Positions 27,655 to 36,502 of a DNA stretch of 64,000 nucleotides are shown here, piece after piece (the first letter of the stretch is position 1; each line of letters opens with the position of its first letter). The stretch is from an uncultured Chitinophaga sp. (lineage in GTDB: Bacteria > Bacteroidota > Bacteroidia > Chitinophagales > Chitinophagaceae), in the NCBI RefSeq assembly GCF_946479755.1, contig NZ_CAMLHC010000022.1, positions 1 through 64,000 on the forward strand, given 5' to 3'. The position numbers and the translations under genes were made by a program. Below the pieces are notes generated by a model, which was not told where the DNA came from, searched no databases, and saw only the letters and a list, made by a program, of their open reading frames with translations.

Positions 27655-28790
27655 AGTAACTGCGCCTGCTGTTGCAATACCTGTTCGTACAACGCTTCGT
27701 ATTTCGGAATAATATTGTCGATATGGAAACGCTGCGCCTGCGCCAGTGCTCCTTTCCGGAGTTTAGCCAGCAAGGCGTCGTCCTGCAGTAACTTAATAGC
27801 ATGGGCGGCCATACCGTCCACATCTCCCACATCGCTCATGTAGCCGGTTTGACCGGGAATATTGATCTCCGGTAAACCGCCGGCATTGGAAGAAATAACC
27901 GGCACCTGCGCCGCCATGGCTTCCAGTGCGGCCAGGCCAAAGCTCTCATAGTCAGAAGGAAGGAGGAAAAGATCGCTGATAGACATCACGTCTTCCAGCT
28001 GTTCCTGTTTACCCACAAACCGTACATCTTCACAGATGCCCAGCTCGCGGCACAGGCACTCGATGGTAGGCCTGTCTGGACCGTCGCCCACCAGCAGCAG
28101 CTTGGAAGGCACTTCCTGCCTTACTTTCGCAAATACCTTTACCACATCAGGCACCCTTTTCACTTTACGGAAGTTGGACACGTGCAGTAATATCTTCTCG
28201 CCGTTAGGCGCGATGGCGTTGCGGAAATGAGGCATCTCGCGGCGGCTGAACCGCTGCGTGTCCACAAAGTTGTAGATCACGGAGATGTCTTTTTCTATCT
28301 GGAAATATTTGTAGGTTTCGTCCCGCAGATTTTCAGACACGGCTGTGATGGCATCTGATTCGTTGATGGAGAAAGTTACCACCGGGGCGTAGGTCTTGTC
28401 TTTGCCTACGAGGGTGATGTCTGTACCGTGCAGGGTAGTGATAAAAGGCACAACCCGGCCCTGCTTGCTAACGATCTGTTTGGCCATATATGCCGTAGAG
28501 GCGTGGGGGATGGCGTAGTGTACGTGGAGCAGGTCCAGCTTCTGGTTCAGGATAACGTCCACCATGGTGCTGCTGAGGGCAGACTCATAGGGCGGAAAAT
28601 CGAAAAGAGGATAGGTCGGTACCTGTACCTCATGGTAGTATATGTTGGCGTGAAAAGCATTGAGCCTCACGGGCTGTTGGTAGGTAATGAAGTGTACCAT
28701 ATGGCCTTTGTCTGCCAGGGCTTTGCCCAGCTCGGTGGCCAGCACGCCACTACCTCCGTATGTCGGATAACATACTATTCCTATGCGCAT
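27651..28790 (-). CDS. bshA: N-acetyl-alpha-D-glucosaminyl L-malate synthase BshA
   Basis: A 379-residue GT4 glycosyltransferase, first step of bacillithiol synthesis: it joins UDP-GlcNAc and L-malate. The N-terminus MRIGIVCYPTYGGSGVLATELG is the BshA signature, followed by YQQPVRLNAFHANIYYHEV, HVHYAIPHASTAY and TTLHGTDITLVG. The donor-binding half has VSNFRKVKRV, LLVGDGPDR, and the E-x7-E region SDYESFGLAALEAMA. No other bacillithiol gene (bshB, bshC) is in this window. The gene is convergent with the EnvC-like pair, sharing four bases at the stop codons, and is divergent from the M28 peptidase gene. Confidence 0.95.
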   Translation of the reverse strand: MRIGIVCYPTYGGSGVLATELGKALADKGHMVHFITYQQPVRLNAFHANIYYHEVQVPTYPLFDFPPYESALSSTMVDVILNQKLDLLHVHYAIPHASTAYMAKQIVSKQGRVVPFITTLHGTDITLVGKDKTYAPVVTFSINESDAITAVSENLRDETYKYFQIEKDISVIYNFVDTQRFSRREMPHFRNAIAPNGEKILLHVSNFRKVKRVPDVVKVFAKVRQEVPSKLLLVGDGPDRPTIECLCRELGICEDVRFVGKQEQLEDVMSISDLFLLPSDYESFGLAALEAMAAQVPVISSNAGGLPEINIPGQTGYMSDVGDVDGMAAHAIKLLQDDALLAKLRKGALAQAQRFHIDNIIPKYEALYEQVLQQQAQLL

Positions 28791-28978
28791 GATCTTTATT
28801 TTAACGAACGGAAAGCGACAAGTAATAAAGCCCTGATAATGTGTGCCAGCGACCAGATTACTTTGCGTAACGAAGGTAAGGCTGAATTTCGAATTAGCGG
28901 AAACCGCTAAACCATTTATTTGTTATTTGTAAGAACCCTGCCAATTAATTAGTTTTATTGCAAAATTTAGCCGCTTAT

Positions 28979-30352
28979 ATGAGAAAACGCCTTTTGCCAA
29001 TGCTGCTGACCTGCCTGCTACCGGCAGTGACCAGGGCGCAGCAGTCCGACTCCCTCGTTTTAAGACAGATGGCCGACGAAATCCTGAGAAACAGCACCGC
29101 TTATGAAAACCTCCGTGTACTGACAAAGACTATCGGTGGCAGGCTGGCAGGTTCTCCCCAGATGCTAAAGGCTGAACAGTGGGGCGTAAAAGCCCTGAAA
29201 GCCGCCGGGGCAGACACGGTCTACCTGCAGGAATGTATGGTGCCGCACTGGGTGCGGGGTGAAAAAGAAGAAGCCCGCATCGTTTCAAAGCTGCGCGATT
29301 TCGTGCCGCCATTGAATATCCTCGCCCTCGGCAATTCTGTAGGCACCGGTAAAGCCGGCGTTACGGCCCCGGTACTGGAAGTAGCCTCCTTCGAAGACCT
29401 GGAAGCAAAAAAAGACCAGGTAAAGGGCAAGATCGTTTTTTACAACTACCACTTCAAACCGGAATTCATCAAAACCTTTTACTCTTATGGAGATGCGGTG
29501 AAATTCAGGGGCCAGGGCGCCAGCAAGGCGGCTAAATACGGCGCTGTGGCGGTGATCGTACGCTCCATGTCCCATGGCGCCAATAACTTCCCGCATACCG
29601 GCGCTATGGCTTACGACCCGGCCTATCCGAAAATACCGGCAGTGGCCATTGGCCTGCAGGATGCCGACCGCCTGAGCGACCGGCTGAAGAGAGATAATTC
29701 CGCTAAAGTATTCCTGCGCACCACCTGCGAAATGCTGGCAGACGTTGTCGGTCATAACGTGATCGGTGAGATCCGTGGCAATAAAACCCCCGACCAGTAT
29801 ATCACTGTAGGCGGTCACCTCGATTCATGGGATGTCTGCGAAGGTGCGCATGACGATGGCGCCGGCTGCGTACAGTCTATCGAAGTGCTGCGCACTTTCA
29901 AGGCGCTGGGCATCAAACCCGCCCGTACCCTGCGCGTAGTATTGTTTGCCAACGAAGAAAACGGTACCCGTGGCGCTAAAAAATATGCGGAACTGGCAAA
30001 ACAACGTAACGAAAAACATATACTGGCGCTGGAAAGCGACGCCGGAGGATTTACACCAAGAGGTTTCACCTCCACCATGGAGCCGGAGAAAAAAGCGAAA
30101 ATGATCAGCTGGAGACCCCTGCTGGAGCCTTATGGACTGTATGACCTGGAAGGAGAAGGCGGCGGCACCGACGTTGGGCAGCTGCATGCAGCGATCGGTA
30201 CCCCGATGGTTGAACTTTCTCCGGACAGCCAGCGTTATTTTGATATTCATCACGCGGCCAGCGATGTGTTTGAAGCAGTGAATAAACGTGAACTGGAACT
30301 GGGTGCATTTGGAATGGCCGGTCTGATTTATCTCGTGGATCTTTACTTTTGA
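28979..30352 (+). CDS. M28-family zinc aminopeptidase, exported
   Basis: A 457-residue exported metallopeptidase. Signal peptide about 1-21 (MRKRLLPMLLTCLLPAVTRAQ). A protease-associated (PA) insert lies in the first half (about 125-240: LEVASFEDLEAKKDQVKGKIVFYN). The M28 catalytic core has VGGHLDSWDVCEGAHDDGAGC (first zinc His, bridging Asp), FANEENGTRGAKKY (catalytic and zinc Glu), ALESDAGGFTPRG and 'DIHHAASDVFEAV' (last zinc His). It probably trims N-terminal residues of peptides in the periplasm. Start: ATG at 28979; an in-frame TTG at 28958 is less likely. The next gene begins 25 bases after its stop. Confidence 0.92.
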   Translation: MRKRLLPMLLTCLLPAVTRAQQSDSLVLRQMADEILRNSTAYENLRVLTKTIGGRLAGSPQMLKAEQWGVKALKAAGADTVYLQECMVPHWVRGEKEEARIVSKLRDFVPPLNILALGNSVGTGKAGVTAPVLEVASFEDLEAKKDQVKGKIVFYNYHFKPEFIKTFYSYGDAVKFRGQGASKAAKYGAVAVIVRSMSHGANNFPHTGAMAYDPAYPKIPAVAIGLQDADRLSDRLKRDNSAKVFLRTTCEMLADVVGHNVIGEIRGNKTPDQYITVGGHLDSWDVCEGAHDDGAGCVQSIEVLRTFKALGIKPARTLRVVLFANEENGTRGAKKYAELAKQRNEKHILALESDAGGFTPRGFTSTMEPEKKAKMISWRPLLEPYGLYDLEGEGGGTDVGQLHAAIGTPMVELSPDSQRYFDIHHAASDVFEAVNKRELELGAFGMAGLIYLVDLYF

Positions 30353-30377
30353 TCATAACGTTTACTAAACTATTCAC

Positions 30378-30767
30378 ATGGGCCGGTTTATTTTTATCAT
30401 TATTACTATCATTGTCCTGGTACTGGGCGGCTTCTTCCTGTACAAATTTTACTTCGTCTTTGGCAGAGGCGTAAAGGCAGGTGAGCTCAACTATTTCGTG
30501 GAAAAAGGATATGTCTTCAAAACCTATGAAGGAAAACTTATCCAGTCCGGCTATAAAGGCCGTACCGCCGGAACCATTCAGTCCAATGAATTCCAGTTCT
30601 CCGTGGCGGACGAGCGTATCGCACAACAGCTGATGACTGCCAGCGGTAAAACGGTGGAGCTGCATTACAAGGAATACCTGGGTGCATTGCCGTGGCGCGG
30701 CTACAGTCCGTTTATCGTGGACAGCGTTATCAGCGTCCGCGACGCTTCCGGCAGAGATCTTCCTTAA
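30378..30767 (+). CDS. Small membrane-anchored protein of unknown function
   Basis: A 129-residue protein with one N-terminal membrane helix (residues 3-25, GRFIFIIITIIVLVLGGFFLY) and a soluble remainder: KTYEGKLIQSGYKGRTAGTIQSNEFQFSV, then VELHYKEYLGALPWRGYSPFIVDSVISV. The soluble part is beta-rich and small. I recognise no named family with certainty. The gene follows the M28 peptidase by 25 bases and likely shares its transcript, which ends at the long bidirectional terminator. Confidence 0.7.
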   Translation: MGRFIFIIITIIVLVLGGFFLYKFYFVFGRGVKAGELNYFVEKGYVFKTYEGKLIQSGYKGRTAGTIQSNEFQFSVADERIAQQLMTASGKTVELHYKEYLGALPWRGYSPFIVDSVISVRDASGRDLP

Positions 30768-30782
30768 TACCGTCAGGGATAT

Positions 30783-30827
30783 AAAAGAGAAAGGGTTATC
30801 ATGTTACATGATAACCCTTTCTCTTTT
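30783..30827. terminator. Very long bidirectional terminator
   Basis: Arms 30783-30804 and 30806-30827 are perfectly complementary over 22 bases (AAAAGAGAAAGGGTTATCAT...), giving an approximately 20-bp uninterrupted stem with a minimal loop. It separates two convergent genes and begins 15 bases after one stop and 9 bases after the other. Confidence 0.92.
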
Positions 30828-30836
30828 AGGATCGTT

Positions 30837-31550
30837 TTATATCGTACCGGCGTACAGTAAAAATATCGCCGGCCGCTTATGCAGGTCAGGCAAGGCTTTC
30901 CGCCATTCCCGGATAGTTTTTGTTTTGATGTATTCTTCCGGACCGGTGATGTCAACAGCCACACAAAGCCGTGTATGGTCCTTACAATGGTCCAGTATGT
31001 CTTTCAGCAGTTGATTGTTACGGTAAGGTGTTTCTATGAACAACTGCGTCTGTTTTTTCCGTTCAGATTCTTCTTCCAGCTGGCGCAACGCTTTGCCTCT
31101 CTCCGGGGCTTTGATAGGCAGGTAACCGGTAAACTGGAAGTTCTGGCCGTTCATGCCGGAAGCCATAAGGGCCAGCAGCATAGAGTTGGGGCCTACCATC
31201 GGTATTACGCGGGCATCGATGCTGTGGGCTGCCTGTACTACGAGATGGCCGGGATCTGCGATGGCCGGGCATCCTGCTTCGCTTAATACGCCGATGTCGG
31301 TACCCGCCAGCAGGTGTTTCTTCGCCAGGGCTACGTCTGGTGGCTGGTTTTCATGCATGGGCAGCAACTGCAGTTCATCGATATTGATGTTTCTGTCCAG
31401 CGCTTTCAGGTAACGGCGGGCGGTCCGCTCGTTTTCTACATAAAACACGCGCAACTGCTGTGCAATCGCAGTTATATAGGCAGGGATGCTGAACAGGGCG
31501 TCAGCGCTCAACACGGTGGGGATCAGGTACACTTTGCCTGTAGCACTCAT
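30837..31550 (-). CDS. SAM-dependent methyltransferase, RsmI-like (tetrapyrrole methylase fold)
   Basis: A 237-residue cytoplasmic methyltransferase related to RsmI, which 2'-O-methylates C1402 of 16S rRNA. Family blocks: KVYLIPTVL at the start, FYVENERTARRYLKAL, GTDIGVLSEAGCPAIADPG (the usual glycine-rich SAM loop), VIPMVGPNSMLLALMASG and LFIETPYRNNQLLKDIL. The 'IADPG' and 'GPNS' blocks are diagnostic for the tetrapyrrole-methylase fold. In this phylum there is often a second RsmI-like protein, so the exact rRNA target is uncertain. It starts 2 bases after the EI24 gene stop on the same strand. Confidence 0.88.
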   Translation of the reverse strand: MSATGKVYLIPTVLSADALFSIPAYITAIAQQLRVFYVENERTARRYLKALDRNINIDELQLLPMHENQPPDVALAKKHLLAGTDIGVLSEAGCPAIADPGHLVVQAAHSIDARVIPMVGPNSMLLALMASGMNGQNFQFTGYLPIKAPERGKALRQLEEESERKKQTQLFIETPYRNNQLLKDILDHCKDHTRLCVAVDITGPEEYIKTKTIREWRKALPDLHKRPAIFLLYAGTI

Positions 31551-31552
31551 GG

Positions 31553-32320
31553 TTATATCAGTTTTTTATGTTGTAAATCGATCGTGGCAGCGATCACGGC
31601 GTAGGAGGGAGCCAGCATCCAGCCAACTACAGGTACCAGCATGAAGATATAAAACACCATGCCGTTGCCCAGCGCCATTCCGCGGTGCTGGCGGATAAAC
31701 TGAATGCTCTGTGCCATGGACAGGCGATGGCGTTCGCAGCTGTAATCCATCATGGAGAAGCCATAGAAATAAGCTTCGATGAAAAAGCCGATCATAGGGG
31801 TGATCCATCCTACTACGGGGATAAAAGATACCACCAGGAGTATCAGGATGGCGCCGGTCTGGTATACGATGTTGCGGAAAGACATACGGATGCCGCGCCA
31901 GATGTCCTGCCCCAGCTGTGCCCAGCTGAAGGGAAACTCACGGTATTCGAGAATGGCTTCTGTTTTCTCCGACAGGTAGGAGAAAACGGGGGACGCTACA
32001 ATGAGAAAGAGATATTTGAAATAGGAGAAGTACCAGAATACAAAAACGATGCGGACAGAGAAGGCCACCAGGATAAACAGGAAGCTCACCCAGCTGCTTT
32101 CCAGGTCCTGCACCCATTCGGTGATATGCAGCAGTTTGGTGAGGTATTCCACAAAATCACCTGAATAGCCCCATACAAAATAAAAACCGGTGAAAAACAG
32201 TAAACAGTAAATGATGCCGGGTATCAGAATCCACTTCCACAACTTATGCTGCATAATGAACTGATGGGCTTTTCCATATGATTGAATGGCCGACAATACC
32301 TCTCTGAATGAAAACAACAA
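31553..32320 (-). CDS. EI24-domain membrane protein (CysZ/Etoposide-induced 2.4-like)
   Basis: A 255-residue integral membrane protein with about four to six hydrophobic segments: WILIPGIIYCLLFFTGFYFV, WVSFLFILVAFSVRIVFVFWYF, NIVYQTGAILILLVVSFIPVVGW and MVFYIFMLVPVVGWML. The central MDYSCERHRLSMAQSIQFIRQHRGMALGNG is the typical EI24 loop. Bacterial relatives include the sulfate transporter CysZ, but substrate cannot be told here. The start appears to be TTG (32320, or 32317): the frame has no ATG between the upstream stop and residue 23, and starting there would cut the conserved SYGKAHQFI stretch. It is coupled to the downstream methyltransferase gene. Confidence 0.8.
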   Translation of the reverse strand: MLFSFREVLSAIQSYGKAHQFIMQHKLWKWILIPGIIYCLLFFTGFYFVWGYSGDFVEYLTKLLHITEWVQDLESSWVSFLFILVAFSVRIVFVFWYFSYFKYLFLIVASPVFSYLSEKTEAILEYREFPFSWAQLGQDIWRGIRMSFRNIVYQTGAILILLVVSFIPVVGWITPMIGFFIEAYFYGFSMMDYSCERHRLSMAQSIQFIRQHRGMALGNGMVFYIFMLVPVVGWMLAPSYAVIAATIDLQHKKLI

Positions 32321-32443
32321 CGCCTGAGATTTTTTTGGTGACAGAAAATTTTACATGAATAATTTGATGATGAACGAAACTAAGGCAAAAATATTTCAAA
32401 TCCGGCCAGGATTTACTGAAATCGCTGATTTTGTGTGGTTCAT

Positions 32444-32480
32444 GATAAAAAAAACCGTGCAGCCTAAGCAACACGGTTTT
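32444..32480 (-). terminator. Intrinsic terminator after the PorP/SprF gene
   Basis: On the minus strand a 9-bp stem (AAAACCGTG / CACGGTTTT) with a 12-base loop is followed by eight T, 30 bases past the stop codon. Confidence 0.88.
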
Positions 32481-32509
32481 GATATATGATCAGGTGACAG
32501 ACACGTATG

Positions 32510-33529
32510 TTAGAAACGGGGGCACAAGGTTTTGTACTTGTTGTTCTCGTTACGGGTATGGATATAGATCAGGGAGATCTCCAGGCCACCACGGGCGTTG
32601 GAAGCCGGGCGCAGGCTGGATACGTTGGTATCGTAAGTCATACCTACCTGGAACCCTTTGATCTGCATGCCTACATAAGGAATGATGGCGTCTTTCATGC
32701 GGTACCAGCTGCCGAGGAACAGCACGGTTGGATTGTTTTCATCCATTTCGCTGAGCGTGAAGCCATAGGCGCCGCCGAAAGTGAATTCAGAGGCGGTGCT
32801 TTGCTTCATGTACAGGATGCTGGTGTGAAAACGATCTTTCCCGTTTACCGGTACTGAGCCGCCACCGTGTAAGGTCCAGCGGTAGCTGAGGCGGTTCTGG
32901 GTCTGGTCCATGAAAGATTCTACGGGTTGGGTAATATGATAATAGGAGGCGCCCAGGTAAATATTGGACGACTCGCCGATCAGGCCGTTATACAGGATAC
33001 CGATGTTGGGATCGAAGTAGGATATTTTCGGGTTGACTAGCGTTTCATTGCTGGGTATCAGCGGGTTATATCCGTTGTTATCCATCTGGTTTTCGAACTG
33101 CAGTTTAGTGTTGTCTATTCTTTTCTGTACCAGCGTTCCCTGTAAACCGATGGCGATGGTATGATTGCCTTCCGGGTCCAGGCCTTTATGGTAGGCGGTG
33201 CTGGCCGAGAGGTAGGTGGAAGTAAGGGCGCCGCCCCCGCTTCTGTCGTACATGGCCATCAGGCCCACGCCCCAGATATCCGTGTACGAGATAACGTTTT
33301 TCAGGATACCGAAATCAATGGCGGCGGTGCCGGTCACAAAGGGCGTAGAGATGCTGCGCCATTGTGAACGGTAGTTGCCTGATATGCGGTAATCGCCTGA
33401 AAATAAACCTGTAAAAGCCGGGTTAAGGGTGAGCGGAGACGCAAAAAACTGCGAAAAGTGCGGGTCTTGTGCCCGCAATGGATTTAAATAGAAGAATATG
33501 GTCAAGAATAGTAATAAAGCTCTTTTCAT
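32510..33529 (-). CDS. PorP/SprF-family type IX secretion membrane protein
   Basis: A 339-residue outer-membrane beta-barrel protein. Signal peptide ends LRAQ, and the mature start DPHFSQFFASPLTLNPAFTG is the hallmark of the PorP/SprF family. Further family words: GNYRSQWRSI, FDPNIGILYNG, YLGASYYHITQP and 'GLEISLIYI' at the last strand. PorP/SprF proteins anchor or help secrete surface filaments or adhesins through T9SS; they are usually paired with a large adhesin gene. No adhesin is next to it here, so this copy may serve as the core PorP or be an orphan. It ends at its own terminator. Confidence 0.92.
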   Translation of the reverse strand: MKRALLLFLTIFFYLNPLRAQDPHFSQFFASPLTLNPAFTGLFSGDYRISGNYRSQWRSISTPFVTGTAAIDFGILKNVISYTDIWGVGLMAMYDRSGGGALTSTYLSASTAYHKGLDPEGNHTIAIGLQGTLVQKRIDNTKLQFENQMDNNGYNPLIPSNETLVNPKISYFDPNIGILYNGLIGESSNIYLGASYYHITQPVESFMDQTQNRLSYRWTLHGGGSVPVNGKDRFHTSILYMKQSTASEFTFGGAYGFTLSEMDENNPTVLFLGSWYRMKDAIIPYVGMQIKGFQVGMTYDTNVSSLRPASNARGGLEISLIYIHTRNENNKYKTLCPRF

Positions 33530-33654
33530 ATGATAAGCTTAAAGCATAGGGTTTATGCAGTAAGGGTGAAGGTACACCAAATATGTTATATTTCAAATTA
33601 AATCCATGTGTAAAAATATTAATACGGAACAAAATCCTATCGCGTATAATAAAT

Positions 33655-33730
33655 TTACGGATTTAACAATTTAAATAATGGTGTAAAATCGTGTGATATA
33701 CTGCCATTATTTAAATCGCTAAATCCGTAA
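33655..33730. repeat. 27-bp imperfect inverted repeat between upp and the PorP/SprF gene
   Basis: Arms 33655-33681 (TTACGGATTTAACAATTTAA...) and 33704-33730 match on opposite strands with 3 central mismatches in 27. The loop is 22 bases. It lies 43 bases past the upp stop and may end that transcript or be a dispersed palindrome. Confidence 0.85.
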
Positions 33731-33772
33731 GCTGTATGTTGGAAATTCCTTTTATTAAACGCCGGACCCGGA

Positions 33773-34426
33773 TTATTGTTGTAATTTATTTCCGAAGGCG
33801 AGGTCTCCTGCATCGCCAAGACCCGGTACGATATAGCCTTTGGCGGTCAGCTCATCATCGATATCTCCTGCCCAGATAGTAATATTGGATTTGGTATTAC
33901 GCAGCACATATTCGATACCCACCGTACAGGCAATGGCAACTACCAGGTGAATATGACTGGGTTTGCCGATTTCTTCCAGGTGCTCAATGGTTTTCACCAG
34001 GGAGGAACCCGTGGCCAGCATGGGATCGGAGAGGATCAGCACCTGTCCTTCAATGGAAGGACTGCTCACATATTCCAGGCTGATATCAAAAGAACCGTCG
34101 TGGTTGTGTTTGCGATAAGCGGAAATAAACGCATGGTCGGCTTTATCGAAATAATGCAGCAAACCCTGATGGAGCGCCAGCCCTGCCCGCAGGATGGTAG
34201 CCAGCACCGGCTGTGCTTTCAGCACCCGGCAATTGGCGATACCCATAGGCGTGGTCACTTCTTTCTCCACATAATCCAGTGTTTTGCTGATTTCATAGGC
34301 GGCCACTTCACCCAGCCTTTCCATATTACGCCGGAAGCGCATACGGTCCTGCTGTATCTCCACATTCCGGATCTCGCTCAGCCATTCACCTACCAGCGAA
34401 TTTGTTTCACTTAAATTGATTATCAT
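33773..34426 (-). CDS. upp: Uracil phosphoribosyltransferase
   Basis: A 217-residue salvage enzyme converting uracil and PRPP to UMP. The PRPP-binding region is 'LILSDPMLATGSSLVKTIEHL' (residues about 128-148). Other family blocks: RNMERLGEVAAYEISK near the start, PVLATILRAGLALHQG, ISAYR and the uracil-binding C-terminus 'YIVPGLGDAGDLAFG'. All are intact. It is separated from the VWA gene upstream by 47 bases on the same strand and could be co-transcribed with it. Confidence 0.96.
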   Translation of the reverse strand: MIINLSETNSLVGEWLSEIRNVEIQQDRMRFRRNMERLGEVAAYEISKTLDYVEKEVTTPMGIANCRVLKAQPVLATILRAGLALHQGLLHYFDKADHAFISAYRKHNHDGSFDISLEYVSSPSIEGQVLILSDPMLATGSSLVKTIEHLEEIGKPSHIHLVVAIACTVGIEYVLRNTKSNITIWAGDIDDELTAKGYIVPGLGDAGDLAFGNKLQQ

Positions 34427-34473
34427 ATATCTGCTTCGCTTTGAAGCGGCAAATTACCGAAAATATATGTAAC

Positions 34474-36393
34474 CTATTCCTGATCCTTGTTGACCAGCTG
34501 CGCTTTTTTCACCAGTTGAATAAACTCCGCCCGGTACCCTTCTTTATCCTGCCCTTTGGCGGAAGAAGCGAGTTGCAGCACGTCATCGTAAGTGATGGCG
34601 CCCTTAAAAGCGGAATTGCGCAATAGCTGCCCGAAAGCCGCCGCCGCAGTGGCCATCCGGAAATCTTCCGGCGCTGCTGTGATCTGCTGCCGGTTGTAGG
34701 GTAACACCTGTTCCATCAGCTGGCTCTTGTCTTCCCCAGGCTGCTTATAACGCAGCTTCACTGTCAGCACCTCCGGCAGATGACCCACCACGGTGTTTTG
34801 CTGGTACTTCAGGGGATCTACCCAGTTAACACCCTTGCCGGCCTTATCGGTAGCGGAAACGATTTCATACAGGGCCGTCACCGTATGGCCCACGCCCATA
34901 TCACCGGCATCTTTTTTATCGTTGTTGAAATCTTCATTCGCCAGCAACCGGTTTTCATAGCCTACTAACCGGTACGACTGCACGAAAGCGGGATTAAATT
35001 CTATCTGCAGCTTCACGTCTTTTGCGATGGTGAATAAGGTACCGCCGAATTCGGTCACAAAAGTACGGCGGGCCTCTTCAAAATTATCGATGTAGGCATA
35101 GTTGCCATTGCCTTTGTCTGCCAGCAGCTCCAGCTTATTGTCTTTGTAGTTGCCCATGCCGAAGCCCAGCACTGACAGGAAAATGCCCTGCTGCCTTTCT
35201 TTTTCGATGAGCCGTTGCAGCTCTCCGTCACTGGAAGCGCCGATGTTGAAATCGCCGTCGGTGGCCAGGATGATGCGGTTGTTGCTTTTGGCGCTGCGGT
35301 TCTCTGCCGCGATCTTGTAGGCCAGCTGTATACCCTCGCCACCGGCAGTGGAACCGCCCGCCTGCAAGGACTCCATAGCCTCCAGTATTTTCTTTTTCTC
35401 ACTGCCGCTGGTAGAAGGCAATACCACACCGGAAGCACCGGCATACACCACCACGGCCACCCGGTCTTCCGGGCGCAGTTGCTGTACCAGCGCGGCGAAA
35501 GCACGCTTCACCAGGGGCAGTTTGTTCTCTTCGTCCATAGAGCCGGACACATCGAGCAGGAACACCAGGTTGGAAGGCGGCAGCTCGCGGGCATCCACGT
35601 CTTTCCCCTTGATGGCAACGCGTACCAGCTGGTGGCTGGTATTCCAGGGACATACGGCCATATCGGTATAGATAGCCACAGGGTCTTTACCGGTGGGTGA
35701 TTTATAATTGTAGTCGAAATAATTGATCATCTCCTCTACGCGTACCGCATCCTGTGGCGGCTGAACGCCCTGGTTCAGGAAACGGCGCACATTGCTGTAG
35801 GAAGCCCTGTCCACATCGATGCTGAAAGTACTCAATGGCGCATCGGTGGTGGCGTGGAAAATGTTTTCGGTGACAGGGCTGTAGTCTTCCGTATTGAAAC
35901 GGCCTGCCGGCGCACGGCGCTTCCCATTGCCGTAGTTAACGGCCACACCGGCCACTTTACCCTGCAGTGCGTATGTCATCGGTGACGCTACCGGGGTGGC
36001 AGACGGTTCTGACAACGGCTCCGGGGCCTTTATATAACCGGTGGTGATCACTTCTTCCAGCATCCTGTCATCTTTGGCGTTAACAGGATGATGAATGGGC
36101 TGCATGTTAATAACAACGGATGAAAGGCCGGCAGTAATTTGTAGGGTAGTGGTCTGGTAATCGGCGGCAATGGCTTCAAGGGTTAAGGGGCCGTTGGGGA
36201 CGTTCAGGGTAAACCGGCCTTTTTGATCGCTGTGGGTGATGGCTTTACCGCCTTTTTTGAGGCTGATAATAGCGCCGCTGATGGCGGCATGGGTCTTTTT
36301 GTCCTGGACGCGCCCCGTAATGGTACGCATCTGCGCGGTGGCCTGCATCACCAGCAGACAACTCAGCAACAGCAGGGAGAGGTATTTTTGCAT
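34474..36393 (-). CDS. VWA-domain protein with carboxypeptidase-like and DUF3520 regions
   Basis: A 639-residue exported protein, start ATG at 36393 (MQKYLSLLLLSCLLVMQATAQ signal peptide). Residues about 23-100 form a carboxypeptidase-regulatory-like domain (TITGRVQDKKTHAAISGAIISLKKGG). A conserved 'VTENIFHATTDAPLSTFSIDVDRASYSNVRRFLNQG' block leads into a von Willebrand A domain with an intact MIDAS (FLLDVSGSMDEENK; ATDGDFNIG). The C-terminal about 180 residues match DUF3520. The architecture is that of YfbK-like VWA proteins. A metal-dependent adhesion or chaperone role is plausible; the target is unknown. Confidence 0.88.
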   Translation of the reverse strand: MQKYLSLLLLSCLLVMQATAQMRTITGRVQDKKTHAAISGAIISLKKGGKAITHSDQKGRFTLNVPNGPLTLEAIAADYQTTTLQITAGLSSVVINMQPIHHPVNAKDDRMLEEVITTGYIKAPEPLSEPSATPVASPMTYALQGKVAGVAVNYGNGKRRAPAGRFNTEDYSPVTENIFHATTDAPLSTFSIDVDRASYSNVRRFLNQGVQPPQDAVRVEEMINYFDYNYKSPTGKDPVAIYTDMAVCPWNTSHQLVRVAIKGKDVDARELPPSNLVFLLDVSGSMDEENKLPLVKRAFAALVQQLRPEDRVAVVVYAGASGVVLPSTSGSEKKKILEAMESLQAGGSTAGGEGIQLAYKIAAENRSAKSNNRIILATDGDFNIGASSDGELQRLIEKERQQGIFLSVLGFGMGNYKDNKLELLADKGNGNYAYIDNFEEARRTFVTEFGGTLFTIAKDVKLQIEFNPAFVQSYRLVGYENRLLANEDFNNDKKDAGDMGVGHTVTALYEIVSATDKAGKGVNWVDPLKYQQNTVVGHLPEVLTVKLRYKQPGEDKSQLMEQVLPYNRQQITAAPEDFRMATAAAAFGQLLRNSAFKGAITYDDVLQLASSAKGQDKEGYRAEFIQLVKKAQLVNKDQE

Positions 36394-36478
36394 AATATGG
36401 GTGTTTTCTGCCGGCATGATGCAGGGGATATCACCGATTCCATAAACCGGTTAAAAAAAATTACCGGAAGGGAAACCC

Positions 36479-36486
36479 TACCTTTG
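36479..36486 (+). promoter_or_regulatory. -7 promoter box before anmK
   Basis: TACCTTTG fits TAnnTTTG and ends 16 bases before the anmK ATG. A -33 element is not evident. Confidence 0.45.
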
Positions 36487-36502
36487 CCAAAATTTTAGTT
36501 GA

